A DNA stretch of 64,000 nt, from assembly GCF_001428565.1 (NCBI RefSeq), contig NZ_LMIA01000001.1, forward strand, positions 144,071 to 208,070, in the 5' to 3' direction. This stretch comes from Nocardioides sp. Root190 (GTDB taxonomy: Bacteria; Actinomycetota; Actinomycetes; Propionibacteriales; Nocardioidaceae). Below the pieces are notes generated by a model, which did no database searches, had not been told where the DNA came from, and was given only the letters and a program-made list of their open reading frames with translations. Shown in pieces: positions 7,797 through 16,147 of this stretch (the stretch's first letter is position 1; each line of letters begins with the position of its first letter). A program made the translations under genes and the position numbers.

Positions 7797-8446
7797 GGGG
7801 CCACCTCGGGGGCGGGCGCCTGCGTGACGTACTGGCCGGCCTCGACCGGCGGCGGCCACACCGGCGAAGGGATGTCGTCGAGGTGGTAGTGCCCGGGCAC
7901 CTCGTGGCCGAAGACCGACATCCGCTTGAGCAGGGTCTCGGAGGCCTTGTCGGCCTTGAGGATCTCCATGAACGTGTGGGTGGTCGACGGCATGTCGAAC
8001 CAGTCGCGCTGCCAGGCGATCTTGATCTGACCGGCGTCCGCACCGGACGTCTGCCGCTCGACGCCGAACCACGAGCCGCCGATGCCGAGGATCTCGTACT
8101 CGCCGCGGGACGGGTCGGTGTCGTCCTTGAGGATCCCGGAGCGCTGCTTCCAGAAGCCCAGCACCATCGACTTCTTCTCGTCGATCATCGTGCAGACGTA
8201 GTCGTAGTGCCAGCCGTCGAAGCCGTCCATCTCGATGCCGATCGCCCAGTCCCGGATCTGGTCGCGACCGACGGCCATGAAGTGCTCGTCGTGGCTGTAC
8301 ATCCAGCCGTAGTTCGCGTCCTCGGCGTAATGGTCCGCCATCACGCGCCAGTCACCGGTGCGCTCCGCCTGGCGGTTGATGTCGAGCCAGGACTCCCAGA
8401 ACTCCTCGATCTCGGCCCTGGTGAGTGCGGTGGTCGGGTCGGTCAT
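7793..8446 (-). CDS. NTF2/SnoaL-like fold protein
   Basis: 217 residues. The N-terminal 130 residues have the SnoaL/NTF2-like pattern (EFWESWLDINRQAERTGDWRVMADHYAEDANYGW, then a basket of strands with WHYDYVCTMID). The C-terminal extension ends in a Pro-rich tail. NTF2-like proteins often serve as small hydrolases, isomerases or binding partners in sterol and polyketide metabolism. It begins 3 nt after the ferredoxin stop and overlaps the ALDH start by four bases, so it is firmly within the P450 operon. No catalytic residues can be assigned. Confidence 0.75.
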   Translation of the reverse strand: MTDPTTALTRAEIEEFWESWLDINRQAERTGDWRVMADHYAEDANYGWMYSHDEHFMAVGRDQIRDWAIGIEMDGFDGWHYDYVCTMIDEKKSMVLGFWKQRSGILKDDTDPSRGEYEILGIGGSWFGVERQTSGADAGQIKIAWQRDWFDMPSTTHTFMEILKADKASETLLKRMSVFGHEVPGHYHLDDIPSPVWPPPVEAGQYVTQAPAPEVAP

Positions 8447-8449
8447 TTC

Positions 8450-8662
8450 TCAGTCCTCTTCGATGGAAAGGGCGAAAGCGGGGCAGTACTTCACGGCGGT
8501 GGTGATGTCGGCGCGGCGGGACTCGTCGGGGCGCTCCTCGAGCAGGGTGACCACGTCGGCGTCCTCGTCGAAGCCGAAGACGTCGGGCGCCTCGCCCTGG
8601 CACAGCTGGTGGCCCTGGCAGATGCCGGTGTCGGCGACGACGCGGAAGCCTCCGGAGCTCAT
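8450..8662 (-). CDS. ferredoxin, 3Fe-4S type, P450 partner
   Basis: 70 residues. Cluster ligands are Cys15, Cys21 and Cys60 (CQGHQLC and YCPAFAL). His18 sits where a 4Fe-4S protein has its second cysteine. Such one-cluster ferredoxins are standard electron donors for actinobacterial P450s. The ATG at 8662 overlaps the stop of the CYP51-like gene (ATGA), which strongly suggests it donates electrons to that enzyme, as in mycobacteria. No ferredoxin reductase gene is in the cluster. Confidence 0.92.
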   Translation of the reverse strand: MSSGGFRVVADTGICQGHQLCQGEAPDVFGFDEDADVVTLLEERPDESRRADITTAVKYCPAFALSIEED

Positions 8663-10023
8663 CGCGACCGCCTCCGGTAGCGGACCTTCGCGGGCTGCGC
8701 GAGCTGGATCACCATCTTGGAGACGTCGTCGCGGTAGGAGTCGAGGTCCTGGACGGGCTCGAACGAGAAGTCGCGCAGGATCACCGAGAAGATCGCCTTC
8801 ATCTGCATCATCGCGAACGCGTTGCCGACGCAGCGGTGCTTGCCGGCGCCGAACGGGATCCACGTCCAGCGGTTCTGCAGGTCCTCCTGGCGCGGGTCGA
8901 CGTAGCGGCCCGGGTCGAACTCCTCGGCCTTCGGGAAGTCGTCCTCGATCCGGTTCGACACCCGCGGCGAGGCCGCCACGACGGTACCGGCGGGGATCGT
9001 GTGGCCGAGCAGCTCGAAGTCCTCCTGGACCTGGCGCATCAGGATCACCAGCGGCGGGTGCAGTCGCAGGGTCTCCTTCAGCGCGGCCTCGAGCACCGGG
9101 ATGGAGCGCAGCGCCTGGAAGGACACCTCCGAGCCGTCGGCGTAGAGCGCGTCCAGCTCGGCGACCACGTCGGTCATGACCGACGGGTTGCGCAGCAGCT
9201 CGATCATCGCCCAGGAGGCGGTGCCCGAGGAGGTGTGGTGCCCGGCGAACATCATCGAGATGAAGATGCCGGTGATGTAGTCGGCGTCCATGCCCACCGC
9301 GATGAGGACGTCGAGCAGGTCGCGCTCCTCCTTGGCGACCTCACCCCGCGCGATGCGGGCGTCGAGGATGGCCTGGACCTTCGCGACCAGCTGCTCGCGG
9401 GCCTCGTCGCGGACGCGGAAGTTCTCGATGTCGGCGTACGGGTCGACGTACGCGATCGCGTCGGTGCCGTGCTCGAGACGGTGGTAGATCTCGGCGAACG
9501 AGCTGTCGAGCTGGTCACGGAACGGCTTGCCGATCAGGCACGAGGACGTCGTGTAGATCGTGAGCTCGGCGAAGAAGTCGAGCAGGTCGATCTCGCCCTC
9601 GTCGCCCCAGCCCGCCACCATCCGACGGATCTCCGCCTCGATGGTCTGCGCGTGCCCCCGCATCATGTCACCGCGCAGGGCCTGGTTCTTCAGCATCTGC
9701 TGGCGTTCCTCGGGCGAGGCGTCGAAGACGACGCCCTTGCCGAAGATCGGGGTCATGAAGGGGTACGCCGCCGCTTGGTCGAGCACGCTCTCGGGCGCCC
9801 GGAAGAACGCCTCGTTGGCCTCGGCGCCGGTGACGAGCACGACGTCCTTGTCGGCGAGCCGGAAGCGGCCGATGTCGCCGCACTCCTCGCGCACGCGGTG
9901 GAACAGCGCGATCGGGTCCACGCGCATCTCGGGGAGGTGGCCGGTGCCCTGGATGATCTCCGGGACGGAGGGGTCGCGGTCGTCCAGGACGGTCGAGACC
10001 TCGGGTATCGCAGCGAGTGTCAT
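8659..10023 (-). CDS. cytochrome P450, CYP51-like
   Basis: 454 residues from the ATG at 10023. The I-helix carries FAGHHTSSGTASW, which is the CYP51 signature (His where most P450s have an acidic residue). ETLRLHPP is the ExxR motif. The haem loop is FGAGKHRCVGNAFA with Cys398, and the C-terminus SKMVIQLAQPAKVRYRRR closely matches the mycobacterial CYP51 as I remember it. The family demethylates sterols at C14. Bacteria with this gene but no sterol synthesis probably act on host or environmental sterols. It is coupled to the SDR upstream (ATGA) and the ferredoxin downstream (ATGA). Whether it uses sterols here is inference. Confidence 0.9.
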   Translation of the reverse strand: MTLAAIPEVSTVLDDRDPSVPEIIQGTGHLPEMRVDPIALFHRVREECGDIGRFRLADKDVVLVTGAEANEAFFRAPESVLDQAAAYPFMTPIFGKGVVFDASPEERQQMLKNQALRGDMMRGHAQTIEAEIRRMVAGWGDEGEIDLLDFFAELTIYTTSSCLIGKPFRDQLDSSFAEIYHRLEHGTDAIAYVDPYADIENFRVRDEAREQLVAKVQAILDARIARGEVAKEERDLLDVLIAVGMDADYITGIFISMMFAGHHTSSGTASWAMIELLRNPSVMTDVVAELDALYADGSEVSFQALRSIPVLEAALKETLRLHPPLVILMRQVQEDFELLGHTIPAGTVVAASPRVSNRIEDDFPKAEEFDPGRYVDPRQEDLQNRWTWIPFGAGKHRCVGNAFAMMQMKAIFSVILRDFSFEPVQDLDSYRDDVSKMVIQLAQPAKVRYRRRSR

Positions 10024-10805
10024 TTCTTCTCCACGGGTGCTTCGGGATTCACGTCGACCGGACTGATGTGCACGCCTCGCGGCGCGCTGACGACCGTGAC
10101 GATCGCGTCGGCGATCGCGGTGGCCTTGAGGAAGTGGGAATGCCGGGCGTGACCCCACTTGATCCACTCGGTGAGGACCTTCGCCCCGGCCTCGGCGTCC
10201 CAGTCGGAGCCCATCTCCGACCAGGTCGGCCCGGGCCGTACGACGGACGCGCGCACCCCGGAGCCCTCGAGCTCCATCTGCAACGCCTCGACGAGTCCCT
10301 CGAGGCCCGACTTGGTGGCGCTGTAGCCGCGCATGAAGGGGCGGGCACGCACGGCGGTGTCGGAGGAGACGAACACGAGGTCGCCGCGCTGCCGCTCCAC
10401 CATCCCCGCACCGAAGGCCCGGATCAGGCGGTGGGCGCCGAGGACGTTGACGTCGAACTCGGCGGCGAGCTGCTCGGTGGTGGCGTCGATGACTCCTCCC
10501 GGCGCCAGCAGTCCCGCGTTGCAGACGACGACCTCCGCCTCACCGAGCTCGGTCGCGACCGCGGCGGCGAACTTGTCGACCGACTCCGTCGACGCGACGT
10601 CGAGCGGATGCACGAATGCCTCGCCCCCGGCCTCGCGGATCTCCGTGGCCAGGTCCTCGAGCTTGTCGACCCGACGCGCACCGAGCGCGACCGGGAACCC
10701 CGCCGCAGCAAGGGACTTCGCCGTCTCGGCACCGATCCCGGAGGACGCACCGGCGATGACCGCGGGGCGGCGGTCAGGATGGACGGGCTTCCTCGAGGCG
10801 GCCAT
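10020..10805 (-). CDS. SDR family oxidoreductase in the P450 operon
   Basis: 261 residues from the ATG at 10805; the stop of the upstream P450 overlaps it (TGATG). Motifs: VIAGASSGIGAETAK (NADP-type nucleotide loop with GARR downstream), NAG, the catalytic Ser in VFVSSDTA, and YSATKSG with Tyr and Lys. The position between two P450s copies the mycobacterial arrangement CYP123-SDR-CYP51-ferredoxin (recalled, Rv0766c-Rv0763c). A role in oxidising or reducing a hydroxylated sterol-like product is likely but unproven. Confidence 0.87.
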   Translation of the reverse strand: MAASRKPVHPDRRPAVIAGASSGIGAETAKSLAAAGFPVALGARRVDKLEDLATEIREAGGEAFVHPLDVASTESVDKFAAAVATELGEAEVVVCNAGLLAPGGVIDATTEQLAAEFDVNVLGAHRLIRAFGAGMVERQRGDLVFVSSDTAVRARPFMRGYSATKSGLEGLVEALQMELEGSGVRASVVRPGPTWSEMGSDWDAEAGAKVLTEWIKWGHARHSHFLKATAIADAIVTVVSAPRGVHISPVDVNPEAPVEKK

Positions 10806-12049
10806 CAGGCGCTCCGCTCGCGGAAGGTGACCGGCAGCGACGCGAATCCGCGCACGCTCGTCGAGTGCACTCGCACCGCTCGTTCGGCATGGACCTCGAA
10901 GTGCTCGACGTGGCGGACCAGGCCGTTGAGCACGACCTTGGCCTCGAGCCGGGCGAGGTTGGCCCCGAGGCAGAAGTGGCGTCCGGTGCCGAAGCTCAGG
11001 ATCTGCGAGAGCTCCGAGCGGTCGCGGTGGATGTCGAACACGGTGGGGTGGGTGAAGACGCGCTCGTCGCGGTTGGCGGAGCCGAGCAGCACCAGCGCCT
11101 TCGCGCCGCCGGGGATGGTGACGCCGCCGATGCTGGTCTCCTCCACGACGTACCTCGCCAGCATCTGGCTCGACGTGTCGTGGCGCAGGGTCTCCTCGAT
11201 CCACGGCACCACCAGGGCGTCCGGGTCCTGCGGGGCGCCGAGCACGGCATCACGCTGCGCGGGGTTGGCCGACAGGTGGAAGAGCGCGTTGCCGAGCAGC
11301 TTGGTGGTGGTCTCGTTGCCGGCCACGACCATCAGGAAGAGGAACGCCATGATCTCGCCGTCGCGCAGCTTCTCGCCGTCGAGCTCGGCCGCGATCAGCG
11401 CGGAGGTCAGGTCGTCGGTGGTGTTCGCCCGACGCTGCTTGACCATCTCCGCGTAGTAGGTCATCAGCTCGACGGAGGCCTCCATGCCGGCCTGCGGCAC
11501 GTCACGGACGCCGTCCTCGCGGTGGACGACCAGGTCGGCGAGACGGCGTACCTCGTCACGGTCGGGCACCGGGACGCCCATCATCTCGGAGATGACGTCC
11601 ATCGGGAGCTTGCCGGCGAAGTCCTTGATCCAGTCGGCCTCCCCCTGCTCGGCGTTGATGGCCAGGGCGGAGGCGAGGTAGCGCTCGGTCAGGGACTCGA
11701 CCTCGGGCGTCAGCTCGCGCACCCGTCGCGGGGTGAAGGCCGCGGACACGAGCTTGCGGACCCTCGACTGCTCGGCGCCGTCGAGGCCGAGGAAGGACAT
11801 CACCCGGTGGGCGTCAGGGCTCCACGCGGTGGCGTCGAGCGAGACCCCCATCCGGTTGGAGAAGACCTCGTCGTCGCGCAGCGCCTCGAAGACGTCGGCG
11901 TGCCGCGAGATCACCCAGATGTCGTCGCCGGTGGCGTGGTGGACGGGTGCCTCGTCGCGCAGGCGCTGGTACGTCGGGTAGGGGTCCTCGTGGAAGTGGT
12001 AGTCGTACGGGTCGAACACCAGCGGTGCCCCGGTCGTCGTGGCGGTCAT
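10805..12049 (-). CDS. cytochrome P450 (CYP123-like by position)
   Basis: 414 residues, typical of soluble bacterial P450s. The I-helix has VVAGNETTT, the K-helix has EETLRH, and the haem loop FGTGRHFCLGANLARLE places the ligand at Cys360. The RD residue pair in SANRDERVF is also standard. It starts 1 nt after the TetR gene and overlaps the SDR gene, so TetR, P450, SDR, CYP51, ferredoxin, NTF2-like protein and ALDH form one transcription unit. The family name is inferred from gene order rather than from a computed comparison. It hydroxylates an unknown hydrophobic substrate. Confidence 0.9.
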   Translation of the reverse strand: MTATTTGAPLVFDPYDYHFHEDPYPTYQRLRDEAPVHHATGDDIWVISRHADVFEALRDDEVFSNRMGVSLDATAWSPDAHRVMSFLGLDGAEQSRVRKLVSAAFTPRRVRELTPEVESLTERYLASALAINAEQGEADWIKDFAGKLPMDVISEMMGVPVPDRDEVRRLADLVVHREDGVRDVPQAGMEASVELMTYYAEMVKQRRANTTDDLTSALIAAELDGEKLRDGEIMAFLFLMVVAGNETTTKLLGNALFHLSANPAQRDAVLGAPQDPDALVVPWIEETLRHDTSSQMLARYVVEETSIGGVTIPGGAKALVLLGSANRDERVFTHPTVFDIHRDRSELSQILSFGTGRHFCLGANLARLEAKVVLNGLVRHVEHFEVHAERAVRVHSTSVRGFASLPVTFRERSA

Positions 12050-12050
12050 G

Positions 12051-12641
12051 TCAGTTGCCCCGCAGGATGACGGCCGCGGCGGAGACGAGCCGCTCGGCGA
12101 TCTGGTCGTAGGTCATCAGGCCCATGCCGGCCTGGAGGAGCGCGCCGGAGAAGGTGAGCACCAGGACCTCGAGCACGGCCGGGTCGGCCGGTCGGTCGGG
12201 CGTGGTGAGCGCCGCCTCGAACCGGGCGAGGAACTCGCTGCCGATCTTGAGCCGCAGGCGCGCGACGTCGGGGTCGGTGCCGAGCAGGGCGGGGGTGACC
12301 GCCGCTGCGAGCTCGGGCTCCTCGACGATGCGGGTGGTCAGCGCGCGCATCGTCGCCTGGAGCCGCTCGAGCGGAGAGCTCCCCGCAGCGAGCGGGCGCT
12401 CGGGCTGACTGGTGGCGAGGTGACGCCAGAAGAGCTCGGCGAACAGGTGGTTCTTGGAGGCGAGGTAGGTGTAGGCCGTCGCGGGCGACACCCCTGCCCG
12501 CTGGGCGACCGTGCGCACCGTGAGGGTCTCGTGGCCCACGGCCCTCAGCTCCTCCAGACCTCCGACGAGGAGCTTCTCCACCGTCTCGGCCTGGCGCGGG
12601 TTCAGACCCTGGCGGGGCGTTTCAAACACCTGACTGGACAT
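12051..12641 (-). CDS. TetR family regulator, first gene of the P450 operon
   Basis: 196 residues from the ATG at 12641. The N-terminal HTH reads TVRTVAQRAGVSPATAYTYLASKNHLFAELF, the TetR DNA-binding signature; the rest is a helical ligand domain. The start is supported by a TATGTT -10 hexamer placed 6 nt before the ATG, the spacing of a leaderless transcript. It heads the operon it probably controls and faces the divergent F420-type gene at 12710. The position matches that of mycobacterial Rv0767c (recalled). Confidence 0.87.
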   Translation of the reverse strand: MSSQVFETPRQGLNPRQAETVEKLLVGGLEELRAVGHETLTVRTVAQRAGVSPATAYTYLASKNHLFAELFWRHLATSQPERPLAAGSSPLERLQATMRALTTRIVEEPELAAAVTPALLGTDPDVARLRLKIGSEFLARFEAALTTPDRPADPAVLEVLVLTFSGALLQAGMGLMTYDQIAERLVSAAAVILRGN

Positions 12642-12655
12642 GTGTCCAACATAGG
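12635..12655 (-). promoter_or_regulatory. leaderless promoter and palindrome at the TetR start
   Basis: On the minus strand a TATGTT hexamer is followed by GGACAC and then the ATG. The palindrome TGGACA-TG-TGTCCA (12635-12648) covers the start codon and could be a TetR operator blocking its own promoter. The -10 and spacing are seen; the regulatory role is inferred. Confidence 0.5.
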
Positions 12656-12685
12656 AGACGTTTTCGTCGGGCGCAAGCATTTCCC

Positions 12686-12703
12686 TAGAACACGTTCTAC
12701 TCT
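12686..12703 (+). promoter_or_regulatory. KstR-type palindrome with leaderless -10 element
   Basis: TAGAACACGTTCTA (12686-12699) matches the KstR consensus TNNAACNNGTTNNA. It overlaps a TACTCT hexamer (12698-12703) that lies 6 nt before the ATG at 12710. The same arrangement occurs at 16148-16165. A regulator bound here would block the F420-type gene and possibly the divergent TetR operon. The binding protein could be a KstR homologue elsewhere or the local TetR. Confidence 0.6.
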
Positions 12704-12709
12704 CGGGGC

Positions 12710-13558
12710 ATGCGCAATGGCATCGTGCTCTTCACCTCCGACCGCGGCATCACGCCGGCCCGTCTCGCGAAGGCGGCCGAGGACCGCGGGTTCGACACGT
12801 TCTACGTGCCCGAGCACACCCACATCCCGGTGCGCCGCGACGCCCTCCACCCGACGGGCGGTGAGGAACTCCCGGACGACCGCTACCTCCGCACCCTCGA
12901 CCCGTGGGTCTCGCTCGCGACCTGCGCAGCGGTCACCGAGCGGATCGGCCTGTCCACCGCAGTGTGCCTGCCGGTCGAGTCCGACCCGATCACGCTCGCC
13001 AAGACGCTCGCCACCCTCGACCACCTCTCCGGCGGCCGGGTCACGATCGGCGCCGGCTTCGGCTGGAACACCGACGAGCTCACCGACCACCACGTCCCCG
13101 CGGGCAAGCGCCGCACCGTGCTCAAGGAGTACCTCGAGGCGATGCGGGCGCTGTGGACCCAGGAGGAGGCGTCGTACGACGGCGAGTTCGTCTCGTTCGG
13201 GCCGAGCTGGGCCTACCCCAAGCCCCCGCAGGGCCGGATCCCCGTCATCATCGGCGCGGGCGCCGGGCCCAAGACCTTCGAGTGGATCGCCGCCAACGCC
13301 GACGGCTGGATGACCACGCCGACCACCAGCGACGTCGCCGCCAACGCCGACAAGCTGCGCAAGGCCTGGGCCGACGCGGGCCGCGAGGGCCAGCCGGACA
13401 TCCGGATCCTGGTCGCGAAGCGCCCCACCGAGGAGGACTTCGCTGATTGGATGGCCGCCGGCGCGACCGAGCTGATCTGGGGCGTCCCGGACAGTGACGA
13501 GGACAAGGTCATCGCCTACCTCGACAAGATGGCGGGCCGGCTGGGTCTGGCCGGGTGA
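12710..13558 (+). CDS. LLM class F420-dependent oxidoreductase
   Basis: 282 residues. The luciferase-like (beta/alpha)8 fold is recognisable from GFDTFYVPEHTHIP near the N-terminus, LATLDHLSGGRVTIGAGFGWNTDEL (about 103-127) and IPVIIGAGAGPKTFEWIA. The last two are hallmarks of the mycobacterial/actinobacterial F420 LLM group. Such enzymes use reduced or oxidised F420 in two-electron reactions on ketones, alcohols or enoyl groups. It is transcribed away from the P450 operon from a leaderless promoter containing a KstR-type palindrome, and it is coupled to the next gene by a GTGA overlap. The substrate is unknown. Confidence 0.88.
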   Translation: MRNGIVLFTSDRGITPARLAKAAEDRGFDTFYVPEHTHIPVRRDALHPTGGEELPDDRYLRTLDPWVSLATCAAVTERIGLSTAVCLPVESDPITLAKTLATLDHLSGGRVTIGAGFGWNTDELTDHHVPAGKRRTVLKEYLEAMRALWTQEEASYDGEFVSFGPSWAYPKPPQGRIPVIIGAGAGPKTFEWIAANADGWMTTPTTSDVAANADKLRKAWADAGREGQPDIRILVAKRPTEEDFADWMAAGATELIWGVPDSDEDKVIAYLDKMAGRLGLAG

Positions 13559-14808
13559 GCGAGGTGAGCCGGTACGCCGACCTCTCCCGTGACGAGCTGG
13601 CGACCCTCGTCCCCGAGCTCCTCCTGATCGGTCAGCTCATCGACCGCTCCGGCATGGCGTGGTGCATCTCCGCCTTCGGACGCGAGGAGATGCTGCAGAT
13701 CGCGATCGAGGAGTGGGCTGCAGCGAGCCCGATCTACACCCGCCGGATGCAGGTGGCCCTCGGCTACCAGCCTGCCGTCGTCGGCAAGGGCGACGTGGTC
13801 ACCATCTTCAAGGGCCTCCAGCTCGACATCGGCGCACCGCCGCAGTTCATGGACTTCCGCTACACGGTGCACGACCCCTGGCACGGCGAGTTCCGGCTCG
13901 ACCACTGCGGCGCACTGATGGACGTGGAACCGATGGGCGAGGACTACGTCCGCGGGATGTGCCACGACATCGAGGACCCGACCTTCGACGCGACCGCGCT
14001 CGCGACCAACCCGCACGCGCAGGTTCGCCCGATCCACCGTCCGCCGCGGGTGCCCGTGGACCGCAACCCGCACTGCGCGTGGACCGTGATCATCGACGAG
14101 TCCTACCCGGAGCCGGAGCCGTACCCGGCCCTCGCCGTCAACCAGCGCTCACGGGCCGCGACCCTCGAGCTCGCACCGATCGACGTGACCGACGAGGGGC
14201 TCGCGGACTACTCCGGCCCCCTGCTGGCCGACGTCGACTTCGGTGCGTTCTCGAAGTCCGCACTCGTCCGCATCGCCGACGAGGTCTGCCTCCAGATGCA
14301 CCTGCTCGACCGGGCCTTCGCGCTCGCCGTCGCCGAGCGGACCGAGACCGACGGCGAGCTCGAGCGCATCCGCCGCAAGCAGCTCGTCGGTGTCGCCGGG
14401 ATCGCCGCCGAACGCCTCAGCCGCGCGCTCGGCCTGGACCGCGACAGCGACCCGGTGGCTGCCGCCACGCGCCTGCTCGCTGTCCACCCCTTGCTCAACC
14501 CCGCGGCGTACGTCGCCGCCGACGTCCGCGCCGGAACCGTCACCGTCCGACAGTCCGTCGCCCACGACGACGCCGCCTGGATCTCGCTGTGCGGCCCGGC
14601 CTGGACCGAGGCCCTGCAGGCCGCCGTCCGCGGGCTCGACCCGCGCCTCGACGTGGAGGTGATCGGCACGGACCTCGAGTGGGAGGCCACCGTCGTCCTG
14701 CGCTCCGACCCCGCCCCCGAGGCATCCGAGGTCGCCGTCACCAAGTTCAGCACCGGCGCGACCTTCACCTTCCAGCCGCGGATGTCGCTGCCGATCACGC
14801 CGATCTGA
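13555..14808 (+). CDS. conserved hypothetical protein, coupled to the F420 oxidoreductase
   Basis: 417 residues from the GTG at 13555, which overlaps the stop of the preceding gene (GTGA). The middle is rich in conserved-looking His, Cys and acidic residues: FRYTVHDPWHGEFRLDHCG, PMGEDYVRGMCHDIEDPTF and DRNPHCAW. This could form a metal or substrate site and faintly recalls the L-2-amino-thiazoline-4-carboxylate hydrolase family, though not firmly. The C-terminal 200 residues are mostly helical. No signal peptide or membrane helix is present. Tight coupling suggests it works on the same substrate as the F420 enzyme. The function is unknown. Confidence 0.8.
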   Translation: MSEVSRYADLSRDELATLVPELLLIGQLIDRSGMAWCISAFGREEMLQIAIEEWAAASPIYTRRMQVALGYQPAVVGKGDVVTIFKGLQLDIGAPPQFMDFRYTVHDPWHGEFRLDHCGALMDVEPMGEDYVRGMCHDIEDPTFDATALATNPHAQVRPIHRPPRVPVDRNPHCAWTVIIDESYPEPEPYPALAVNQRSRAATLELAPIDVTDEGLADYSGPLLADVDFGAFSKSALVRIADEVCLQMHLLDRAFALAVAERTETDGELERIRRKQLVGVAGIAAERLSRALGLDRDSDPVAAATRLLAVHPLLNPAAYVAADVRAGTVTVRQSVAHDDAAWISLCGPAWTEALQAAVRGLDPRLDVEVIGTDLEWEATVVLRSDPAPEASEVAVTKFSTGATFTFQPRMSLPITPI

Positions 14809-14821
14809 GCCCCACCCGTCG

Positions 14822-15080
14822 CCGCCGTTGGTCGAGGAGGTCGCGCAGCGACCGGCGCCGCCGTCGGTCGAGGAGGTCGCGCAGCGACCGGCGGCCCGTT
14901 GGTCGAGGAGGTCGCGCAGCGACCGTCTCGAGACCCGGTGAGCCGGTGCACCCGCGGTCCCTGCACCGTGCCCGGAGGTCTCGAGACGGCCGCGGGCGGC
15001 CTCCTCGACCAACGGCGGCGCGGGCGGCCTCCTCGACCAACGGCGCCGCGGGCGGCCTCCTCGACCAACGGCGGCGTGGG
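14822..15080. repeat. cluster of GTTGGTCGAGGAGG repeats in opposing arms
   Basis: Three forward copies of a 28-bp unit, GTTGGTCGAGGAGG plus TCGCGCAGCGACCG, lie at 14827-14854, 14863-14890 (one mismatch) and 14898-14925. Three inverted cores (CCTCCTCGACCAAC) lie at 15000-15013, 15028-15041 and 15056-15069. TCTCGAGACC (14926-14935) and GGTCTCGAGA (14977-14986) pair across the centre. The block can form a very large cruciform and sits between convergent genes, where it may end transcription from both sides. The motif is familiar to me as a dispersed Nocardioides repeat (recalled). Confidence 0.85.
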
Positions 15081-15095
15081 TTCGAGCGACGACCC

Positions 15096-15584
15096 TCAGG
15101 CGACCTCGTCCAACCGCCCACTCGCGACGTCGAACACGAACCCACGGATGCTGTCCTTGACCGGGATGAACGGCGAGGCCTTGATCCGGTTGATCGACTG
15201 GCGCACGTCGGCCGCGGCATCGGGGAACGCCTCGCTCTCCCACGCCGGTTTGATGCCGGTGTCCTTCTCGATGTCGGCCTTGAAGGCGTCGTCGGTGAAG
15301 GTCACCATGCCGCAGTCGGTGTGGTGGATCAGGATGATCTCCTTGGTCCCGAGCAGCCGCTGGCTGATCGTGAGCGACCGGATCTCGTCCTCGGTCACGA
15401 CCCCACCCGCGTTGCGGATGACGTGCGCCTCGCCCTCCTGGAGGCCGAGCACGCCGTAGACGTTGATCCGCGCGTCCATGCAGGCGACGACGGCGACCTG
15501 CTTCGCGGGCGGGAGGGGCAGGGGCCCGGAGAAGCTGGCGGCGTACGTCTCGTTGTTGCGCAGCAGCTCGTCGGTGACGGACAT
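15096..15584 (-). CDS. beta-class carbonic anhydrase
   Basis: 162 residues, the short actinobacterial beta-CA form. Zinc ligands are Cys35 (ACMDAR, with Asp37-Arg39 forming the gating dyad), His88 and Cys91 (IHHTDCGM). The enzyme interconverts CO2 and bicarbonate in the cytoplasm, supplying carboxylases and buffering pH. AAAGG lies a few bases upstream of the ATG at 15584. It stands alone, flanked by the large inverted-repeat cluster downstream. Confidence 0.92.
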   Translation of the reverse strand: MSVTDELLRNNETYAASFSGPLPLPPAKQVAVVACMDARINVYGVLGLQEGEAHVIRNAGGVVTEDEIRSLTISQRLLGTKEIILIHHTDCGMVTFTDDAFKADIEKDTGIKPAWESEAFPDAAADVRQSINRIKASPFIPVKDSIRGFVFDVASGRLDEVA

Positions 15585-15685
15585 GGCGGAGCCTTTCGTC
15601 GGAGGGAACGACTAAAGACTACTTATTCGATCGACTCACTTATAGAGGTACGACGGCAGGAATCCGCGCGCAGCGTGCAAGGCCC

Positions 15686-16141
15686 TCAGATCTGGCCGGT
15701 GGCGTCGAAGATCCAGGAGGTGTCGGCGCTCCCGAGCCCTTCCAGCCATCCCGGCGGCGCACTGTTCACGACGCCGCCGAAGTCCCAGTAGTCCTTCCAC
15801 AGCGACACCCGCCCGCCCTCCACGCGGTGCACCGTCACGAACGGCAGCTCGACCACCTCGCCGGTGGCAAAGGTCCACGTCTCGGAGTGCTCGTACATGA
15901 CGAGGTCGCCCTCCGAGACGAGGCGACCCTCGTGGTTCTCGTACGCCGCCAGGTCGCGCAGGCCGACCTGCAGGCGCTTGACGATGTCCACCGGCCCGCG
16001 GGCGGCGAGCGTGGGGCCGACCGGCATGTCGACGTAGATGCAGTCGTCGGTGACCCAGTCGGCGATGCCGTCCCAGTCGCGGGCCGACAACGTCTGCCAG
16101 AGGCCTCGGACGGCGTCAGCGGGGGTGCGGGTGATGTCCAT
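15686..16141 (-). CDS. NTF2/SnoaL-like protein with a KstR-type promoter
   Basis: 151 residues with a SnoaL-like pattern: LWQTLSARDWDGIADWVTDDCIYVDMP, then strands DLVMYEHSETWTFATGEVVELPFVTVHRVEGG and WKDYWDF. These proteins are small alpha+beta barrels acting as hydrolases or isomerases on polyketides or steroids, or as binding proteins. The ATG at 16141 is preceded by a TACCAT hexamer at a 6-nt spacing and a TNNAACNNGTTNNA site. It is therefore probably leaderless and coregulated with the gene at 12710. The substrate is unknown. Confidence 0.8.
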   Translation of the reverse strand: MDITRTPADAVRGLWQTLSARDWDGIADWVTDDCIYVDMPVGPTLAARGPVDIVKRLQVGLRDLAAYENHEGRLVSEGDLVMYEHSETWTFATGEVVELPFVTVHRVEGGRVSLWKDYWDFGGVVNSAPPGWLEGLGSADTSWIFDATGQI

Positions 16142-16147
16142 GGCCGG

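Noticed and set aside
14822..15080. CRISPR array
   Set aside because: The repeats are inverted and unevenly spaced with no unique spacers of constant size, and no cas genes are present.
13659..15791. 710-codon plus-strand frame
   Set aside because: It is another frame of the conserved gene at 13555 followed by the inverted repeats and the antisense of carbonic anhydrase, and its translation is Arg/Pro-rich.
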